Origin: Mercenaria mercenaria
Taxonomy: Eukaryota; Mollusca; Bivalvia; Venerida; Veneridae
Assembly (NCBI RefSeq): GCF_021730395.1
Contig: NC_069363.1
Location: 49,529,001 to 49,593,000, forward strand
Reading direction: 5' to 3'
DNA: 64,000 bases
Part shown: positions 11,561 through 25,540 of the stretch, one piece after another
Layout: every line of letters begins with the position of its first letter
Position numbering within the stretch: the stretch's first letter is position 1
Program-made: the position numbers and the translations under genes
The notes under the pieces: generated by a model
What the model was told of the DNA's origin: nothing
Database searches by the model: none
Seen by the model: the letters and a program-made list of their open reading frames with translations, nothing else

Positions 11561-11811
11561 TGCAGATATACTCAGGATTTTTTCACTTTAGACAATGTTT
11601 TGATAAATATTTACTCTATCTCATTTATTAGAAATTTATTTGACCTAACTTTTTGTCTAATATTGCCATTTGCACTGGAGTCATTACTCTAGTGATAGCT
11701 CCAGCTTCCTCAAATGTTCCCTATTTCCCTATCCAACAGCGCACTGTTACCTATGACAGCTCTTAAAGAAAAAAGGGTGTATTGTTTCCCTCATGTCTGT
11801 TGGTGTGTCTG

Positions 11812-12065
11812 AGGGGCCAGTGGATGAGTGGTTTAGGTCAATGCCTTAGAATTATTTGTCCCTCGCCCATGCAGGTATGAGGGTTCCAAACCTATCTTGG
11901 GGTGTTAACTGCTTCAGGTGAGAAGGCCTTCAAACTGTGTGGTTTTACCCAGATGCCCACCTGCAATGGATGAAATAATACATGGAGAGGCACCTGGGGG
12001 CTTCCCCCACCACCAAAAGCTTGAGAGTCACCATATGACCTTTAATTGTGTTGGTGATACAAAAT
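11812..12065 (+). mobile_element. tRNA-derived SINE
   Basis: The head has an A-box-like GTGGATGAGTGGTTTAGG at about 11820 and a B-box-like GGGTTCCAAACC at 11881. The body ends with the shared SINE core CACCAAAAGCTTGAGAGTCA, CATATGACC, TTTAATTGTGTTGG. No long A tail remains. Confidence 0.72.
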
Positions 12066-12329
12066 GAAAACCATCCTTCAGCTGTCCATATTTTTCAGAT
12101 CATTAACTTGAAAACATTTCTGCCTACATTGATTAAACTTCACACAATAATTCCTTGTGGTAAGATGACCCCTATTGATTCAGTACATCGAAAGATCAAG
12201 ATAATTAGTGACCTCCACACTGGAAACAGCTCCCAATCAAAAAGTGAGAAATACTGTGGCCAGTATGATAATCAAACTTTATGTCTGTGGTTACTAGAAT
12301 ATAATTACTGTACCCCCCGCCCCCCAACA

Positions 12330-12560
12330 ACAAAGTTGTAAGGGGGTGTATACTGGTTTCAGGTTGTCTGTCCATCCATCTGTCTGTCCATAGACACAAT
12401 CTTGTTTTTGAAGTTTCAAGGTCAAGGTCACAATAACCTCAAGACTTCAATCATTAATCAGACCTATATCAAACCTCGTGTGAGTACTGCAAAGTGGATT
12501 GTTTATGGGGGTCATTAGCTAAATGGTTTCTGATCAATAACAGGAGAATGTTAATGGTTT
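12330..12560. mobile_element. Decayed end of a tandem-repeat element
   Basis: A leader of (CTGT/CCAT)n type precedes AAGTTTCAAGGTCAAGGTCA, the signature unit of the elements at 14890 and 32862. Only about one unit is left. Confidence 0.55.
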
Positions 12561-13129
12561 TTCTTTGCTCATACATTTATGTTACATTAAAATGAGTGAA
12601 ATATATGCAAAACATTTTTTTTCATCATGACTTTTTTGTGGCTTTTCTTAGCTCACCTGTTATGATAGACTTTTATGTTTTGTCTTTCATCATGTGAAGA
12701 ACTAAATAGCAGAACTATGACCATTAGTCCTTGTTAAATAATGTTACTATCAGGTAAAACATTTACAGCATATTCCAGTAAAATCTTAACACAGGCAACA
12801 TGGGTAACAATGCATTGCTTAACAGTATGGCAGGGAAGATGCTGGAACACTTCAATATTATAATCTTATATATTTGTTAAAACATTATACATGGGTACCT
12901 GTAGTATTGCTGTCAGAAAATCATTGATGAGCTAATTAATCATGATGAGAAAAACTTTTGAATTATTGTGCATGATGAGATCATTGACGAATATTCATTG
13001 TTTATTGGTTTTGACTAAAAATAAGCTAAATCTGGGAAAATTGTCTATGTAAAATGTTTTCTTTGACAACTGACAGTTCCAGGAAACTGTGTTCAAAATT
13101 TCTGAAACTACTGAATTGTGTAATTGCCC

Positions 13130-13740
13130 AAATAATCTTTTAAATTTTTTATGGCCTAGGTGTCAAAGAGGCACTTGAAGGTCAAAGGTCAAAAAGCTTA
13201 ACTTAGTGTCTGCTTCATATTGCCTTAACTGTTGAAACATGAAGTTGGTATCAATTGTTTACGTCATCCATATGACATGCAGAGCAAGTGACCTGAATCA
13301 ATAAGTTCAAGGTCAAGGTCAAATGATTTTCATAACATAAGCATCCATTATAAGCCTCATCCATATGACATGCAGAGCACACAATGGTATATCTGTTAGA
13401 TTTAAGGTTAAGGTTATATTTAGAGGTCAAAGATCAAAAAGCATAAATTTTTGTCCACTCCATATCTTCTTAATGGCTAGCAGGACTTTCATAAAACTAG
13501 CATCAATTTTTAGACACTTTAGATTTGCCTTTAATTGTCTGTATGTCCAAATACCATATTGGTGTAGTGCATATCTTAAAAAAGTATTTTACATAGTTAT
13601 CAAACCTCATAGGATTGTTAAGCAGCATGTCTGGGGTCTTATTTGGGGGATTTCACTAAGCCAGTCCAGAGTTATGACCCTTTGTCAAGAATATGCACAA
13701 AGAGCGTAAAATGTTCTGTCACGTGTCTCCAAAAGTGTTT
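13130..13740. mobile_element. Decayed tandem-repeat element
   Basis: AAGGTCAAAGGTCAAAAAGC words, CATATGACATGCAGAGCA (twice) and GTCAAGGTCAAATGATTTTC recur at roughly 110-140 bases. The sequence is too diverged to define ends. The open frame at 13365-13709 falls inside this repeat and is not a gene. Confidence 0.55.
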
Positions 13741-13843
13741 GACTTAAAGTCATTAATCCTTAAAGAAATATTATTCATTATGTGACATTGTGTACCTGAG
13801 GTATTGTTTGGGATGTATTTTCAGCCAACCCAGAGTTATGGTA

Positions 13844-14638
13844 TAGCGGGTTAATTCTGCGGGTTTTTATTTCTGCTTATTCTGCGGGTGGAGGCTGTCA
13901 CGCAGAAATAAATTCCGCACATATAAACTATCAGCAGATTTTTTTGACGCAGAAATAAACTGATATTTCGCTTAATATAATGACCCGTTATCTTTATCTC
14001 ACAAGTTTTTCGTCTGCTGTCAATTAAGTTATTCACACCGTATCGATTATGGTTGATTGTTTTTGTTCTTGTATCAATCTATTGTCCACGAATAAATGCA
14101 TGGTTACAGTTTTGGGCGTGTAATGTTTACAAGTGTAATTATCACAAAACACGCTATGTTTATCAAAAGTTTACATGGACTGTGAACGGACTATATACTA
14201 GATTTTGCATTATGTATATATTTGTAAATAAATCATAAATTTTTCTACCAGCAGTGTTACATTTTATGAAAATGTCTTTCAAAATGAATTATCGGTACTA
14301 GACCTACAGTATTTATTTTTAACTCTGATTTCTGATCATGCACAGTAATAAAAAAGAAATCAGATTTAAACATAAATCAGCTGCGCCAACTTCACTGTCC
14401 TAGATTTCAACCTAGACAGTGCCACCAAGACATAACTGACGAGAACGATATGCATTTGAGTCGTTAATTATGACGTAGTAAATGCGGTAGCTATTTCCCA
14501 TGCGCAGACTTTACTTCCGGTTTGTGCAAACCGCAAAAATTAATTCCTGCTTTTCTCGAAGGTCGCAGAAATAAAAATAAACTAGGCCCATTTTAGGACA
14601 AAACTGCAGAATTTTTTGCTCGCAGAATTAACCCGCTA
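13844..14638. mobile_element. 795-bp TIR element with 7-bp TSD
   Basis: The ends are perfect inverted repeats, TAGCGGGTTAATTCTGCG and its complement, flanked by TATGGTA at 13837-13843 and again at 14639-14645. Inside, GCAGAAATAAA recurs in both orientations near the ends. There is no transposase frame, so it is non-autonomous. A 7-bp duplication does not fit the commonest superfamilies neatly; a TA duplication is contained in it, so a mariner-like origin stays possible. Confidence 0.85.
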
Positions 14639-14889
14639 TATGGTACATTGTATGACTCGACTTGATAAATCAAAGTGCGGACAGCACAGAAAGGTTGAAA
14701 CCTGCATTGATGTGCAATAAACCATTCCGTTGTAACAGTTCAAGTCACTTCCATGAAACAGTATAACATTCAAACCATTTGAATCCATGTTACATTATAT
14801 ACTAGAAATTCTGCTCTGGCTAAAACCATCAAGTGTCATGAAACACACTGACAAGTTGGGTAAGGCAACCCTATATTGGATTAATTATG

Positions 14890-16431
14890 TCTCCCCCAGG
14901 AGACATATTGTTTTTGCCCTGTCCGTCCGTCCGTACGTCACACTTCATTTCCGAGCAATAACTGGAGAACCATTTGACCTAGAACCTTCAAACTTCATAG
15001 GATTGTAGGGCTGCTAGAGTAGACGACCCCTATTGTTTTTGGGGTCACTCCGTCAAAGGTCAAGGTCACAGGGGCCTGAACATGGAAAACCATTTCCAAT
15101 CAATAACTTGAGAACCACTTGACCCAGAATATTGAAACTTCATAGGATGATTGGCCATGAAGAGTAGATGACCCCTATTGATTTTGGGGTCACTCCGTCA
15201 AAGGTCAAGGTCACAGGGGCCTGAACATTGAAAACCATTTCCGATCAATAACTAGAGAACCACTTGACCCAGAATGTTGAAACTTCATAGGATGATTGGT
15301 CATGTAGAGTAGATGACCCCTATCAATTTTGGGGTCACTCCCTCAAAGGTCAAGGTCACAGGGGCCTGAACATTGAAAACCATTTCCGATCAATAACTAG
15401 AGAACCACTTGACCCAAAATGTTGAAACTTCATAGGATGATTGTACATGCAAAGTAGATGACCCCTATCGATTTTGGGGTCACTCCATTAAAGGTCAAGG
15501 TCACAGGGGCCTGAACATTGAAAACCATTTCCGGTCAGTAACTTAAGAACCACTTGACCCAGAATGTTGAAACTTAATAGGATGATTGGTCATGCAAAGT
15601 AGATGACCCCTAACGATTTTGGGGTCACTCTGTGAAAGGTCAAGGTCACAGGGGCCTGAACATTGAAAACCATTTCCGGTCAGTAACTTGAGAACCACTT
15701 GACCCAGAATGATGAAACTTCATACGATGATTGGTCATGCAGAGTAGATGACCCCTAACGATTTTAGGGTCGCTCTGTTAAAGGTCAAGGCCACAGGGGC
15801 CTGAACATGGAAAACCATTTCCAATCAATAACTTGAGAGCCTCTCGACCCAGAATGTTGAAACTTCATAGGATGATTGTTCATGCAGAGTAAATGACCCC
15901 TATTGTTTTTGGGGTCACTCCGTTAAAGGTCAAGGTCACAGGGGCCTAAACATTGATAACCAGTTCCGATCAATAACTTGAGAACCGCTTGACCCAGAAT
16001 GTTGAAACTTCATAGGATGATTGAACATGCAGAGTAGATGACCCCTATTGATTTTGGGGTCAGTCTATTAAAGGTCAAGGTCACAGTGGCCTGTTCATGT
16101 AAAATCATTTTTTGGAAATAACTTGAGAACCACTTGACCTACAATGTTGAAACTTAATAGGATGATTGGACATGCAGAGTAGATGACCCCTATTTATTTT
16201 GAGGTCACTTGATCAAAGGTCAAGGTCACAGGAGCCTGAACAGTGACTTGAGAACCACTAGGCCAAGAGTGTTGAAATTTAGCGGGATGACTGGACATGC
16301 CAAGTAGATGATCCCTATTGCAGCCAACCATCAGTGTCTCTTTGACTTTCGCTCCTGACCCCTATTGACTTCTTGCCTATAGGACTTTGCATTGGGGGAG
16401 ACATGCGCTTTTTTACAAAAGCATTTTCTAG
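14890..16431 (+). mobile_element. Non-autonomous Helitron-like element with 145-bp repeats
   Basis: It begins TCTCCCCCAGGAGA, a TC start followed by a small hairpin. It ends with a GCTTTTTTACAAAAGC hairpin, then ATTTT and CTAG at 16428-16431, the canonical Helitron 3' layout. Between the ends are about nine units of 145 bp: GGGGTCACTC repeats at 15041, 15186, 15331 and 15476. Each unit carries AAAGGTCAAGGTCACAGGGG, TTGAGAACCACTTGACCC and GAAACTTCATAGGATGATT. No Rep/helicase is encoded. The internal GTCCGTCCGTCCGTACGTCA leader is seen also in the element at 32862. Confidence 0.8.
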
Positions 16432-16870
16432 TTAAAATTTGCTATAATAATCTGTTTCATTAAAAACACAAATATTCAAAGAGAATATAGATAGATCTAA
16501 TAGAAATATTAGATATTCTAACACAACCCGGTTTGTTTTCTTATTAGTCAACAGTTCATTTTTCTGACGTCATAATTATTACGTCAGAGCGTTAGACGGC
16601 ATAGCTGGGAAAGAAATCAACACAAATCAGGCACATATTTAACGGATATCGTCAAGGACATACATCATAATCCTCTATAACGTGTTAGAATCGAGATAAT
16701 ATATCTCATGAAATTACTCATGAATAAAATCATTGTCATTAAGATGCGTGTTATGTCGTTTAGCTGCGCCCTCGTAATATAATTCTTTCACATCTAAACT
16801 CCAATGATTTTATTCAATGACAAATCACTGTTTGGGATATATTATTTTTTAATTCAAATGTAACAGTTAA
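16432..16870. mobile_element. Fragment of a dispersed repeat shared with 48660-48760
   Basis: The stretch from about 16690 to 16860, read in reverse, matches the centre of the foldback element at 48660-48760: ATAATATATCTCAT, CAGTGATTTGTC, TGAATAAA-TCATTG and ACGAGGGCGCAG occur in the same order. It is a second copy of that element's core, without the arms. Confidence 0.65.
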
Positions 16871-19190
16871 AGGCACTGACCTCCAGATCGTTCGACAACA
16901 ACAAAAAAAGAAGATTTATTGATATCTGGAAATAAATGCTATATTTCTTAAGAATGCTTTGAAACTTAATTACTGACAGTCTATATGTTACGGAAACACA
17001 TGAGAATTAGTTGTTTTTACTACATTTTACGATGAATATTGAAAAGTGATCTTCTCATGAACCACTTGGTGGATCTCTACCAAACTTGTTCTGTAGCATT
17101 CTATCATTTGGTTTAATAAGCCATTGAAGGGGCCCCGGTGAGGGTGAAGAACAGCAGCCACTCCCTTTTTCTTTTTAAATTTAAAAATGAAAGCTAACTT
17201 TTTTTTAAAAAAAAACAGCATCCCTAAAGCTAAAAAAGTAACTTTCAGAAAAAGTTAATATGGCCAGGAATGTGCACCTTGCGAAAAGGCATTCATTTGT
17301 AACTCCTACCCTTTTGGTTAATACTCAGGTACTCGGTTACATTTTTAAAATTCTTTGTTACTCCATTTGATTACTCAATACTTTTATGTAATAACACGTT
17401 AAAAAAAAATCCTTTGTATTTCTGGTACAGGTTACAGCTCTATTCCTTTGGTAACACAGGGGTTACAACAGTTCTCTAGCAGTTACTCCTGGGTTTAATA
17501 TTAAAATTGTATGATATAATTTTCTTTAATCTTTCATTCCATATTATCATATTTAAACTGGGATTTAATAACACATTTTTTCCCCAAATTTTATTCAAAG
17601 TATTCATTCTCAAAGATTCATAAAGAGATGGTTCTATTCAAACTGTTAAGGCATACAGACACTATAAATAGGAAAATGGCGCAAAAAAGGCGGATACTAA
17701 TAGTCCTCATTTTTTTTGCTCGATCGATCTGTAGAGCTATATTTTCCTTATTTTCTTTGCAATTTTTTTGTTTAAATCCATGACAAAGACATGCTTGACA
17801 GTAGGTAGAAATTTTTTATAATGAAAAAACAACAACAAATTTTTTCAGGGAAACCTTACAACACCACCACTACAATTTGGGGCTCATTTTTCAGCTTATT
17901 TGCATTTTTATGTGTTTGACTGAAAATATTTTTCTTTCATAAAACATATGACTCCCACTTTTTTTTTGATTTTTATTCAGCACTGACAATATTTTTCAAG
18001 AAAAAAAAAGTTACAGCATTTAAAATGGTTCCTGGGGTCTGGGGCCCTTTTGAAATATGTCAATTTTTTTAAGAAAAAAGAAAACAATTAGTGTTTTTGA
18101 AACCTTTAATATGTAACCCAAAAGAAAAATTAGTTGAACCAAAGAACCCAAAATTATGGGTATTAGACAGAAAACTTTTGAAATTTTGGGCTGAAAAATT
18201 TTGATAGTTACCAATTTTTTTAATCACTTTAGAAAAAAAACATATAGAAGAAACCCAAAAGGGGAATAGGGGTTAAAATGTATGCCTTTGCGCGAGGGCA
18301 TTTTTTTTGGGGCCCAAAAAAAGGTAAAAGTACCCCCCAGAGTAGACACAACTACATGGTTCATTGAGCAATTCTAGCCAGACCTCCGGCCCTTACAACA
18401 AACCCCCAAAAAACAAAAGGGAACGCCCTTAAAAAAACGCTCTTTCCATAGGAAAAAGTACTCGGCCATAGGAAAAGGCAAAACCCAATATTGTCCCCTG
18501 CGCAAAACGAACATAAAAATCATGATTTAAAATTAGTATACAGATTAAAAAGAAAAAAGAAGATAAATAAGGTAAAAGAACTAAGTTTTTGTACGCAAAA
18601 ACGGGAGAATATTACGTCCAGCGTCCGTCCGATTGTTTTTTTAGACTAAAATTTTTGATACCGGGAGAAATCCGTTAAATATTTGCTATTTGTTTTAAAC
18701 CTTTAGGGTGACGAAGGTCATCGCAAACACCAGGCCCTACTCAAAGTAAAGGGACAGTTAGGGGAAAAACATCAGCGAACCCTTTCACAGCTTATCTGAA
18801 CTATACCGCTGACATGCTGGTGCATATTTATTTATTTTTTTTGGGGTTTTAAAGGGGGCGCCCCAACACAGTATGGGGTTAAGGGCAAAATTTATGGTTT
18901 CACATCTCATGTATTCAAATTTAAAAACGAGGCATAGAATCAAAATTTGCCCCTGCGAAATCCAGAGTTACAGAAAAACCCCAGTTTTTAAGACCCCTTT
19001 TTCCCTCTTACGATCAGCAAGGGTAAGGCAGTGGTTCCCAACTTTCTACTAACCGCCCCAAACCACCGGGGCATCCCTAGGCAAATTGTTTAAAAAGAGC
19101 ATGAATGTTAATCAGTGAGACAAAGTATGTCAAAACAAACCAAGCCCTTCTAATAACCTCTATGGCTACGTAAAAAACGTCATAACACAA
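16871..19190. other. Unannotated sequence, partly low base quality
   Basis: 17020-17220 looks like a decayed tandem-repeat element (CATGAACCACTTGGTGGATC, AAGGGGCCCCGGTGAGGGTG). From about 17800 on, runs of A, C, G and T are oddly frequent and of odd length, and no feature is readable. No gene is seen. Confidence 0.45.
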
Positions 19191-19199
19191 ACTCCCCGT

Positions 19200-22100
19200 A
19201 GACAAATTTATATGGCCAAAAAAATGAGCTCATTATCACCAAAAACCCACCTGACTATTCTGAAAGGGCCACAAAAATAAAAACAATATAGCACCAATAC
19301 CCATTTGACTATTTTCAAAAGCCACAGTAAAAAGGGGTAATAAGACCAAGTTTCCGATATAAATTGAAATGGCCACGAAATGAAGGCAATATAACCCCAA
19401 ATTTTCCGAATGATAGTTCAATAGGGCACAGAAAGAGGTAAATAAAAACAAGTTCCGATATATTAGTGCAGAGGGCCACAGTAAATAAAAGTGAATAAAC
19501 CCCCAATTTTCCAATGACAGTTGAATATTGCCACAGTAAATGAAGGTAATAAACCCCAATTTCCGAATGATTATACAATGGCCACGAAAAAAAAGGGTAA
19601 AAGGGGCACCACTTTTCCAAATAACTAGATAATAGGGCCACAGTAAATGAAGGTTATAAACACCAAGTCTAATATACTAGTTAATATGGCCACAGAAATA
19701 AGGTGAATATAACACCAATTCCGATATATTTAGTACAAAAATGGCAACATAAATAGGGGGCAATCTGGCCCCATTTTCGACATGAGTAGTTGTATGGCCA
19801 CAGTAAAAAGGGGTCATAAACCCAAGTTCCAAATTTAGACCAGTTAAAGGCCACGTAAATGGGTGAAAAATAACACCAAAGTTCCAATATCAAGGTTCAA
19901 ATGGCCACAGAAAAAGAAGGGGCAATATAAAACCAGTTTCCAAATGACTAGTTAAAAGGGCCCAGAAAAGAAGGTGAAATGCACCAATTCCGATAGACAT
20001 TGAATAGGCCACAGTAAATAAAGGGAATAAACCCAATTTCCAATAGAACAATTGAATATGGCCACAGAAATGAAGGCAATATAACACAAGTCCGATATGA
20101 CGGGTTGAATAGGCCACAGTAAATAAGGTAAATATAGCACCAATTCGAAATGCTATTAAATAGGCCCGTAAATGAAGGGAAATAAAACAAAAGTTCCGAA
20201 GACATTAATAGGGCAACGAAATGAATTTTAAAAAAGCACACGTTCCGAATGACGGGTTTTGATATGGCCCATAATGAAGGTCAAAAAACACCACTTTCCG
20301 AATGACTATTAAAGGGCCACAGTAAAAGGGGTTAAAAAAAAGCACCAAGTTCCGTATGAAGTTGAATAGGCCCAGTAAAAAAGGCAATATAGCCCCAATT
20401 TCCAATGACTATTTGAATAGGGGCCCCCATAAATGAAGGTGAATATAGCACTAATCCGAATGACGGGGTTGAATAGGACAGTAAATAAAAGGGAATATAC
20501 ACCGTTCCTTTAGGCAGTTAATATGGCCACAGTAAATAAAGGCAATATAAAAACCAAATCCGATATGATTACTACGTAAGGCCACAAAAATAGAGGTCAA
20601 TATAGCACGACGTTCCATAGACTAGTTGAAATGGCCACAGTAAATCAGGAATATAGCCGCAATTCCATAGGACTATAAATAGGCCACAGAAAAGGGATTT
20701 AAAAATACACCAAGTTCCAAGGGGACAAAATTTGGGAATACCCCACATAAATAAAGTCAATATAACACCAGGTTCCGTTTGGACTAGTTGAATGGGGCCA
20801 CGAAAAATAAAGGCGAATATAGCACCAAGTTCCTATATAGGGGGTTGAAAAGGCCACAGAAAAGAAGGTGAATTAGCACAAGTTCCGATAGGACAGTTGA
20901 ATAGGCCACAGTAAATAAAGGTAAAATATAACACCAATTTCCAAAGATAACAATGGCCACAGTAAATAAGGTCAATAACCCCCCCCCCACGTTCCGAAAT
21001 GACAGTTGAATATGGCCGCATAAATCAAGAGAATATCACTAGTTCCGAAGACTGGTTGAATATCCCCACGTAAATAAAGGGTCAATATAACCCCAAGTTC
21101 CGATAGACATTAAATAGGGCCACGTAAATGAAGGTAATTAACCGCAATTCCGTATGATTTTAAAAATAGGCCCCACAGTAAAAAGGCAATAAACCCCAAA
21201 TTTCCGACATGTCAGTGAATAGGGCCCACAGTAAATGAAGGTCAAATAACACAAAGTTCCAAGGGACTGGTTGAAAGGGCCACAGTAAATGAAGGTCAAT
21301 ATAGCCCCAAGTTCCGAAGACTTTAATATGCCACATAAATGAAGGTCAATTAAACCAAGTTCACTTTTCAGTGAAAAGGCCACAGAAAGAAGGAAATAAA
21401 CACAAATCCAAAACGACGGTTAAATAGGGTCACGTAAATGAAGGTCAATAAGCCCCAATTTTCCGAATACATTTGAATAGGGCCACAAAAATAAGGTCAA
21501 TATAAAAACCAAATTTCCGATGGGACAGTTGAATAGGCTACGTAAATGAGGTCAGTAAGCGCACGTTCCGATATCGGGTTGAATAGGGGCCCAGTAAATA
21601 AAGGTGAAATAAACCAATTTTCCGAAATGACTAGTCAAATTTGCCAAGTAAATGAAGCAATATAACACACGTTCCGAATACATTAATAGCCACAGAAAAA
21701 AAGGGGTTTAATAACACCAACTTCCGAATACTTGTTGAATATGGCCACAGTATTTGAAGGTCAATAAAACACCATTTCCAAAAGGCTATTGAATATGGCC
21801 ACAGTAAAAAGGGAAATATAGCCCAAGTTCCGATATGACTGGTTAATATGGCCACAAATGAAGGTAAATAAGCACCATTCCGATGGGACTAGGAATATGG
21901 CCACAGAAAAAAAAGGTCAATATAACCCCAAATTTCCGAATGATTAGTACAGTATGGCCACAGAAATGAAGGCGAATAACCCAGTTCCTATAACGGGTTA
22001 AATTTGGGCCACAAAAATGAATAATAAAGCACCAATTCCGATGGGACTGTTAATTTGGCCAAGTAAATAAGTCAATATAACACCAATTCCAATTGTTATA

Positions 22101-25100
22101 ACAGATGGCCACAGTAAAGAGGTCAAAAAGCCCCACGTTCCGAAAAAGGACTAGTTGAATAGGCCACAGTAAATCATGAAAAAAAGCCGCTATTTCCGAA
22201 TACGGGTTGAATAGGCCAAGTAAAAAAGGTAAATATAACACCAAGTTCCAAAATTATGATTATACAGTATGCCACATAAATAAAGGCAATATGCACCAAG
22301 TTCCTAAAGACGGGTTAAATAGGCCCAGTAAATGAAGGTGAAAATGCCCAAGTTCCGATAGATATTGAATATGGCCACAGTAAATGAAGGTCAAAAAAAC
22401 CCAGTTCCAAAGATTAGTAAGTAGGCCACATAAATAGAGGTAAATATAGCACCACGCCCCCCGATATACTAGTTAAAATAGGCCGAAAATCAAGATAATA
22501 AACCGCTATTTTCCGATATGACTGGTTGAATATGGCCTAAATAAGGGTCAAAAACACCAAGCCCCAAAAATGACTATTAAATATGGCCACATAAATGGGG
22601 TAAATTAACCGAAATTTTCCGATTGACTATTGATATGGCCACAGAAAATGAAGGTAAATAAACCCAATTTCCGACAGTCATTTTTAATAGGCCCATAAAT
22701 GAAGGTCAAAAAACCCCAAAAAAGTTCCGATAGGACGGTAATAGGCCACAGAAAAAGAAGGCAATAAGCACCAAGTTCCGATAGACAAGTTGAATATCCA
22801 CAGAAGAGGTGAATATCACCAATTTCCGAATGATTAGTACATTTGGGCCCAGTAAATAGAGGTCAATATAGCACCACTTTCCCGATATGCTATTGAAAGG
22901 CCACGTAAATCAAGGTGAATATACCGCAAGCCGAAGACTTTTTTGAATAGGCCCAAAATGAAGGAAATATAACACCAAAATCCGACTTTTCTAGTTGAAT
23001 ATGGCCACAGAAAATGAAGGTCAATATAACACAAATTTTCCGAAACTGGGAATAGGCCACTAAAAAAAGGGAAAAATATAGCACCAAGTTCCGATAGACG
23101 GTTTAAATATGGCCACAGTAAATAAAGGTAAAATATACCCCAACCATAAATTATACAGTAGGCCACAGAAAAAAGAGGTAATATAACCACTTCCGAATGA
23201 CAGTTGAATAGGCCACTTAAATAAAGGTGAATATAGCCGAAAGTTCCGAATGACTAGTTGAATAGGCCACGTAATGAAGGCAATAACACCTTTCCATATG
23301 ATTAGACAGAGGCCACAGTAAAAAAAGGTGTTTACACCAAAGTTCCGAATGACAATTAATAGGCCACATAAATGGAGGTAATAAGAAACCAAGTTCCGTA
23401 ACAATTGAATAGGCCCACAAAAATAAAGGGGTCAATAAAAATCAGGTTCCATAGGCTAGTTGAAATGGCCACGAAAATAAAGGGGAATTTGACCAAGTTC
23501 CGATTGTTGGTTAAAAAAAGGCCACAGTAATAAAGGTGAATATCCCCCCAATTTCCAATAGGACTTTTGAAAGGGTCACAGTAAATAAAGGTCAATTAAC
23601 CCCAAAATTCCAAATATTAGTACATAGGGCCACAGAAAAAAAGGTCAAAATGCACCCCGTTCCGAATGACTGTTAAATTTGGCCGCAGAAAAAACCAGAG
23701 AATTACCGCAGTTCCGATATGACAGTTGAAAAGGCCAAGAAAAATGAAGGCAATAAAAACCCCAAATTTCCGAAAATGACTAGTTAAATTTTTGGCCCAA
23801 AAATGAAGGTAATATAGCCGAAAGTTCCGATAGCTGGTGAAAGGCCACTAAATAATTCAAAAACCCCAAAGTTCCGATAGCATTTGAAAAAGGGCCACGT
23901 AAATGAAGGCAAAAAAACACAAAGTTCCGATATGACATTAAAATATGGCCCAAAAAATAAGTCAATATAACACCTTTCCGGTATAAAAGTAAAAGTAGGC
24001 CCATAAAAGAGGGGGGGTCAATATAGCACCATTTTCCGATATGACAGTTAATATGGCCACAGAAATGAGGGTGAAATACCCAAAGTTCCGATATGACTTT
24101 TTAATAGGCCAAGTAAATAAGGTGAATCTCCCCCAAAAGTTCCATATGACTAGTTGAATATGGCCCAGAAAATAAAAGGTCAAAAACACCAAGTTCCGAT
24201 ATGAGTAGTTGAATAGGGCCACATAAAGAAGGTCAATAAAACCATTTTCCGATAATTAGACAGAGCCACAAAAAGAAGGTGAATATAGCACCAATTTCCG
24301 ATAGACTAGTTAAAAGGGCCACATAAAGGAGGTTAATATAGCACCCTTTTTCCATAGGCTATTGAATATGGCCACAGAAAATAAAGGTAAATAAAACACC
24401 ATTCCGAAGGACATTGAATAGGCCCACAGTAAATGAAGGTAAATATCACCAATTTTCCGATATACGGGTTGAAATGGCCACAGTAAATGAAGGTGAATAT
24501 AGCACCAATTCCGAACAACAGTTAAAAAAGGCCACAGTAAATGACGTGAATAAGCCGAAAGTTCCGAAGCTGGTTAAATTTTGGCCCACAGAAATGAAGG
24601 TAATCGGCCAAGGCCCCGAGGGACTATTTAAATTTGGGCCACAGAAATAAAAGGTCAATAAAACCCCAATTCCGATAGGACTGGGTTGAAATATGGCCAC
24701 AGAAAGAAGGTCTAAAAACACCAAGCCGAATGATAGTTGAATATGCCACAGTAAATGAAGGTAAATATACCGAAAAGTTTTGATAGATATTGAATATGGC
24801 CACAGAAAATGAAGGGAAAATAACACCAATTCCGATAGCTAGTTGAATATGGCCCAGTAAATAAAGGTCAATGTAACACAAATTCCGATATACGGTTAAA
24901 TTTGGCCATAAAATGAAGGTCAATTACACCAGGTTCCGAAGGACTATTAAAATAGGGCCACAGTAAATAAAGGTCAATATAACACCAAGTTCCGAAGGAC
25001 TGGTTGAAAGGCCACAGTAAATAAAAGGACAATTACCCGCACGTTCCGATAGACGGTTGAAATGGCCACAGTAAAAAAGGGGAAAACAAACCTTTTTCCG

Positions 25101-25540
25101 ATTACATTTGATATGGCCACAGTAAAGAAGGGAATATAACACCAAGCCGATATACAGTGAATATGGCAACAGTAAATAAAGGGAATATAGCACCAATTTC
25201 CAATATGACTATTGAATCTCGCCACAGAAAATAAAGGGTCAATATAACACCAAGTTCCAATCAAAAGTACAGTAGGCCACAGTAAAAAAGGCAAAAAGAC
25301 CCAAGTTCCGTTGACTAGTTAAAGGCCACAGTAAATAAAGGGTGAATATACCCAAGATCCGATATCACGGTTCAATAGGGCCCACATAAATGAAGGGGAA
25401 ACTAAACACAAGTTCCGAATGACTTTTTCAATATGGCCACAGTAAATGAAGGCAATATAACACCAATTCCGATATGACAGTTAAAATTGGCCACAGTAAA
25501 TAAAGGTGAAAAACCCAATTTCCCATCTGATATTTCATAT
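19200..25540 (+). repeat. Satellite array, 57-bp unit, left arm of a giant inverted repeat
   Basis: The recurring unit reads GGCCACAGTAAATGAAGGTC, AATATAGCACCAAG, TTCCGATATGACTAGTTGA, ATAT; the inferred consensus is 57 bp. Roughly 110-120 units are estimated from length. Most copies have small deletions or stretched homopolymers, so the observed spacing is about 50-57. As 57 is 19 codons, many 60-125-residue frames appear on the minus strand with a recurring LWPYS...F-IYCG pattern. They are by-products and are not annotated as genes. Confidence 0.92.
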
